NCBI GenBank assembly: GCA_043800975.1
Contig: JAZDMK010000267.1
Location: forward strand, 1 to 17,684
Reading direction: 5' to 3'
Length of the DNA stretch: 17,684 nt
Origin: JAZDMK01 sp043800975
GTDB taxonomy: Bacteria; Bacteroidota; Bacteroidia; Bacteroidales; JAHJDW01
Position numbers and translations under genes: made by a program. Under the pieces are notes generated by a model. That model did not search any database, was not told the origin of the DNA, and saw nothing but the letters and a program-made list of their open reading frames with translations. Shown here one piece after another: positions 14,934 through 17,684 of the stretch; positions within the stretch are counted from its first letter, which is position 1; the number at the start of each line of letters is the position of its first letter.

Positions 14934-15923
14934 TTACATATTCATTTTCATCCAGAGCATATCTTTCAGTTCCGTTATACCCATTCCGGTTATGGACGAA
15001 ATAAAAATAGCAGGAATGCCCGGTAATTTTTTCTGCAGCTTAGCAATTGTTTTTTCATTCACCAGATCACATTTGGTAATCGCCAGCACGCGCTCTTTGT
15101 CAAGCAGGTCGGGATTATACAATTCCAGTTCTCTCAACAAAATTTTGTATTCCTTCGCCACATTTTCTGAATCGGCTGGAATCATAAACAATAGAATGGA
15201 GTTGCGTTCAATATGCCGTAAAAATCTTAACCCAAGTCCTTTTCCTTCGTGGGCACCTTCAATGATTCCGGGAATATCGGCTACGACAAAAGATTTGTGA
15301 TCACGATAAGACACCATACCTAAATTAGGAACTAAGGTTGTAAATGGATAATCCGCAATCTTAGGTTTGGCGGCAGAAATCACAGACAACAAAGTTGATT
15401 TTCCTGCATTGGGAAATCCAACAAGTCCCACATCGGCCAGTAACTTTAATTCACAAATAATCCAGCCTTCTTTTCCATCTTCGCCAGGCTGTGCATAGCG
15501 CGGTGTGCGGTTGATTGCCGTTTTAAAATGATCATTTCCCTGTCCGCCGCGTCCACCTTTAAACAGAATTTGTTTTGGATTCTCGGGTGTAATTTCAAAA
15601 AGTATTTCTTTTGTTTCAGCATCACGCATCACAGTTCCCATAGGAACTTCAATGGTGCGGTCTTCTGCGTCAGAACCAGAACAAAGGTTTTTGCTTCCTT
15701 TTTCACCATCCTTCGCAACAACATGCTTGGTAAATTTCAGATGCAACAAAGTCCAGAGTTGAGGGTTTCCTTCAATAATGACATGACCGCCACGCCCGCC
15801 ATCACCGCCATCAGGACCCGCTTTAGCATTGTATTTAATTCTTTTCAGATGCGGACTTCCCGCGCCACCATGGCCAGAGTGACAAAATATTTTTACGTAA
15901 TCGATGAAGTTGCTTCCGGACAT
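14934..15923 (-). CDS. obgE: GTPase Obg (ribosome-associated)
   Basis: A 329-residue GTPase involved in late assembly of the large ribosomal subunit and in stress control. The glycine-rich Obg fold is at about 1-160 (GHGGAGSPHLKR, AGPDGGDGGRGGHV, FKGGRGGQGN). The G domain shows G1 GFPNAGKST (169-177), G2 FTT (194-196), G3 DIPG (216-219), G4 TKCD (283-286; NKxD in most G proteins) and G5 ISS (308-310). It lacks the C-terminal OCT domain found in some other phyla and has the short form usual in Bacteroidota. It lies downstream of adk with a 252-base gap containing its own -7 element and repeats, so it is probably transcribed separately, together with the PAP2 gene. Confidence 0.97.
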   Translation of the reverse strand: MSGSNFIDYVKIFCHSGHGGAGSPHLKRIKYNAKAGPDGGDGGRGGHVIIEGNPQLWTLLHLKFTKHVVAKDGEKGSKNLCSGSDAEDRTIEVPMGTVMRDAETKEILFEITPENPKQILFKGGRGGQGNDHFKTAINRTPRYAQPGEDGKEGWIICELKLLADVGLVGFPNAGKSTLLSVISAAKPKIADYPFTTLVPNLGMVSYRDHKSFVVADIPGIIEGAHEGKGLGLRFLRHIERNSILLFMIPADSENVAKEYKILLRELELYNPDLLDKERVLAITKCDLVNEKTIAKLQKKLPGIPAIFISSITGMGITELKDMLWMKMNM

Positions 15924-15929
15924 TTTGGT

Positions 15930-15961
15930 TTATCAGTTATTGGTTACTAAGTTATCAGTTA
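15930..15961. repeat. Direct repeats TTATCAGTTA in the obgE leader
   Basis: TTATCAGTTA occurs at 15930-15939 and again at 15952-15961, a 22-base period, just before the obgE ATG. The intervening TTGGTTACTAAG is partly similar. On the coding strand this gives TAACTGATAA repeats in the 5' leader. Confidence 0.55.
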
Positions 15962-16053
15962 ATAGATTTCTATGCTTTAAACTCTATTTGAATTTTAATC
16001 TAAAGTGAATAAATTATTGTAAAGCATGTGTTTGTAAATACAAGTCGGCGCGA

Positions 16054-16061
16054 CAAAGTTA
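16054..16061 (-). promoter_or_regulatory. obgE: Candidate obgE -7 element
   Basis: The minus strand reads TAACTTTG, an exact TAnnTTTG, about 130 bases upstream of obgE. No TTTG at -33. If real, the leader is long and contains the TAACTGATAA repeats. Confidence 0.4.
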
Positions 16062-16090
16062 GTAAATTAAAGCGATCGGTTGATATTCTG

Positions 16091-16130
16091 TTTCACGCAG
16101 AGACGCTCCGCCGCGGTGGAGAGCGCAAAG
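16091..16130. repeat. Dispersed-repeat-like element with internal palindrome
   Basis: In the adk-obgE gap, TTTCACGCAGAGACG is followed by the near-palindrome CTCCGCCGCGGTGGAG (7-bp stem with one G/T pair) and GAGCGCAAAG. The CACGCAGAGACGC...GCGCAAAG pattern resembles short intergenic repeats scattered through many bacterial genomes. The part GCGGTGGAGAGCG (16113-16125) recurs, inverted and with one mismatch, at 1399-1411. Confidence 0.45.
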
Positions 16131-16175
16131 ATGAATGAACAAAGTGGGAAACAATACAACCTCACAAGTATTATC

Positions 16176-17348
16176 TTATCTCAGGAATTTAAATGTCTTT
16201 TCTGTTGCTTCGCAAAGCTGGGCAAATACTTCCGACTCATCACCTGAACCATCGATGGTTTGCAGTATGTTTCTTTTGTTGTAATATTCACGAAGAATAG
16301 AAGTGCGTTGTTCAAACACTTCCAAACGATGAATAATGGTTTCAGGATTCATATCATAAGATCGCGCAGTCCCAGATTTACTGCGAGCCGTAAGCCTTTT
16401 AAAAGACAATAAAGTTGGCGAAGTTATTTCCATCACTTTCGAAACGCTTGAATTCATACGCCACAGCATACTGTCGAGAATATACGCCTGCGCAACAGTC
16501 AGCGGAAATCCTTTAAAGATAAATCCATTTGAGTCGGGATGCATGTTTAATTTTTCTTCGATGATCTGAATTGCAATTTCATCAGGAACGATGTCGCCGG
16601 TATCCATAAAGGGTTTAGCGCCCTTACCCAAGGCTGAATTTTTCTCGATTTCATCACGGATCAGCTGTCCGGTTGAAATATAAATTACATTATAACGCTC
16701 GGCGAGTTTCTTCGCCTGCGTGCCTTTTCCGGCTCCCGGAGGTCCGTAAAGAATAATATTCGACCAGGTTGTGCCAATCGATTTTTGAACTTCTGAATCG
16801 ATGGAATCGAAGATCTGGTCAACGTTTCCTATACCATTTACAGAAACAAACTGATTTCTTGCACGGAAAAAATCGGCTACCGGTTTGGTTTTGTCTTCAT
16901 ATTCCTGCAAACGATAATTGATTACATCCATATTACGATCATCTACGCGATTCTCGCGGGAAGCCCTATCTGTCATTCGCTTGATAAGCTCTTCGCGCTG
17001 CACTTCCAAACTGATCATGCAATTCAATTTTGAATTCATTCGCAGTAACAAACCTTCCAGAATGTATGCCTGAACTACAGTGCGCGGAAAACCATCAAAT
17101 AAAAATCCGTTCGTTTCCGGACTGCGTTTAATTTTTTCTTCAATAATTTGCACAATCACATCATCGGGAACAAGCCCCCCTTTTTCGATAATGCTTTTTG
17201 CCTGTTTCCCAAGAGGAGTATTGTTGGCGATTTCTTCACGCAGCATGTCCCCGGTAGAAATGTGTGTGAGGTTGTATTTTTCATACAATTTTCGCGACTG
17301 AGTTCCTTTGCCGGCACCCGGAGGTCCGAATAAAACGATGTTCAGCAT
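16176..17348 (-). CDS. adk: Tandem two-domain adenylate kinase; second domain degenerate
   Basis: A 390-residue chain, about twice the usual 190-215 of adenylate kinase (ATP + AMP to 2 ADP, cytoplasm). Domain 1 (about 1-190) looks fully active: P-loop GPPGAGKGT (8-16), STGD with D34 and R37, DGFPRT (85-90) and the lid arginines R128, R134 (RVDD) and R146. Domain 2 (about 195-390) repeats the fold: P-loop GPPGAGKGT (202-210), STGQ (D to Q228), R231, KGFPLT (279-284, so D to K279 and R to L283), and RSYD in place of RVDD, with R341 retained. Domain 2 can probably bind ATP but has lost the AMP-binding Arg and the Mg-site Asp of the canonical enzyme (D84 and R88 of E. coli). There is no frameshift between halves. 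The gene lies 8 bases downstream of hpt. The domain 2 function is unknown: pseudo-kinase, regulator, or altered specificity. Confidence 0.95.
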   Translation of the reverse strand: MLNIVLFGPPGAGKGTQSRKLYEKYNLTHISTGDMLREEIANNTPLGKQAKSIIEKGGLVPDDVIVQIIEEKIKRSPETNGFLFDGFPRTVVQAYILEGLLLRMNSKLNCMISLEVQREELIKRMTDRASRENRVDDRNMDVINYRLQEYEDKTKPVADFFRARNQFVSVNGIGNVDQIFDSIDSEVQKSIGTTWSNIILYGPPGAGKGTQAKKLAERYNVIYISTGQLIRDEIEKNSALGKGAKPFMDTGDIVPDEIAIQIIEEKLNMHPDSNGFIFKGFPLTVAQAYILDSMLWRMNSSVSKVMEITSPTLLSFKRLTARSKSGTARSYDMNPETIIHRLEVFEQRTSILREYYNKRNILQTIDGSGDESEVFAQLCEATEKTFKFLR

Positions 17349-17356
17349 AGTGTGGG

Positions 17357-17684
17357 TTATTTTACAAGGGTATAAATATCTTTCAGGTTTCTTCCATGAC
17401 CGTCATAGTCGAGACCAAAGCCAACCAGAAAATCATTCGGCACTTCGAATCCCACATAATCAAGCGTGAGTTTGTGTTGCAGCGCATCGGGCTTAAACAG
17501 CATGCAGGCTGTTTTGATGGAAGCAGGTTTTTGTTTTTTAAGAACTTTTATAAGATGAGAAAGCGTCAATCCGGAATCAACAATATCTTCCAGTATGATA
17601 ACATGTCTCCCGGCAACAGACTCAGCCAGCGGAATCAGCGTGCGAATTTTTCCGGTGGAGCCAGTTCCGTGATAAGAAGCAAGT
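17357..17684 (-). CDS. hpt: Hypoxanthine phosphoribosyltransferase, C-terminal part (cut by window edge)
   Basis: The last 109 codons of a purine-salvage enzyme that joins hypoxanthine or guanine to PRPP, forming IMP or GMP. The reading frame is open to the window edge. It begins LASYHGTGSTGKIRTL, the flexible catalytic loop of HPRT, then has the PRPP-binding signature VIILEDIVDSGLTLSHL with the paired acidic residues E and D. It ends with FEVPNDFLVGFGLDYDGHGRNLKDIY, the conserved purine-binding tail. It is followed after 8 bases by adk, so the two are almost certainly one operon for purine nucleotide recycling. A start at an internal TTG (17569) would remove the PRPP loop and is not credible. 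Confidence 0.95.
   Translation of the reverse strand, partial: LASYHGTGSTGKIRTLIPLAESVAGRHVIILEDIVDSGLTLSHLIKVLKKQKPASIKTACMLFKPDALQHKLTLDYVGFEVPNDFLVGFGLDYDGHGRNLKDIYTLVK

Noticed and set aside
16176..17348. Possible assembly error joining two adk genes
   Set aside because: The two halves differ in sequence throughout and the frame is continuous with a plausible linker, so a misassembled repeat of one gene is unlikely.

Overview
The window looks like chromosome of a Bacteroidota bacterium of moderate GC content. The evidence is two secreted proteins with type IX secretion (T9SS) C-terminal sorting domains, a FISUMP-domain protein, several promoters of the Bacteroidota form (TTTG, about 19 nt, TAnnTTTG), a YfhO/glycosyltransferase pair, an Obg GTPase without the C-terminal OCT domain, and an hpt-adk-obgE arrangement. 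I cannot name the family or genus from sequence alone.

Layout. Bases 1-1232 (minus strand) hold the end of a surface-sugar locus: a LegB-type 4,6-dehydratase translationally coupled to a sugar-phosphate nucleotidyltransferase that runs off the left edge. Bases 1488-2354 encode a secreted T9SS protein with its own terminator and a -7 promoter element. Bases 2427-6235 are a two-gene operon (YfhO-type GT-C membrane protein, then a GT4-type glycosyltransferase) with a TAATG overlap. Bases 6346-6504 are rpmH (ribosomal protein bL34), with a consensus promoter and a strong terminator. On the plus strand, 6661-8562 hold a zinc-dependent S1/P1-phospholipase C superfamily protein and a TIGR01777-type NAD(P)-binding protein with a TTG start. 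These converge on a minus-strand lipoprotein (8570-9580). A strong hairpin terminator follows ppdK (pyruvate phosphate dikinase, 9678-12437). Divergent from ppdK is a secreted FISUMP/T9SS protein (12670-13638).

Bases 13683-14315 are a compact IS200-like element: a single-domain Y1 HUH transposase flanked by five small C/G hairpins, two of them enclosed by a further stem. Bases 14334-17684 (minus) run hpt, adk, obgE, PAP2 phosphatase in transcription order: purine salvage, adenylate interconversion, a ribosome-associated GTPase and a membrane lipid phosphatase.

Most of the window is ordinary housekeeping and envelope biology. The most unusual item is the adk gene. It encodes two complete adenylate-kinase-like domains in one 390-residue chain; the second keeps its P-loop but has lost key AMP- and Mg-site residues, so it looks like a pseudo-enzyme or regulatory copy. 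The second item of interest is the structured ends of the IS200-like element, together with dispersed GC-rich palindromes elsewhere in the window. No gap between genes exceeds about 255 bases. I saw no tRNA, rRNA or CRISPR array.
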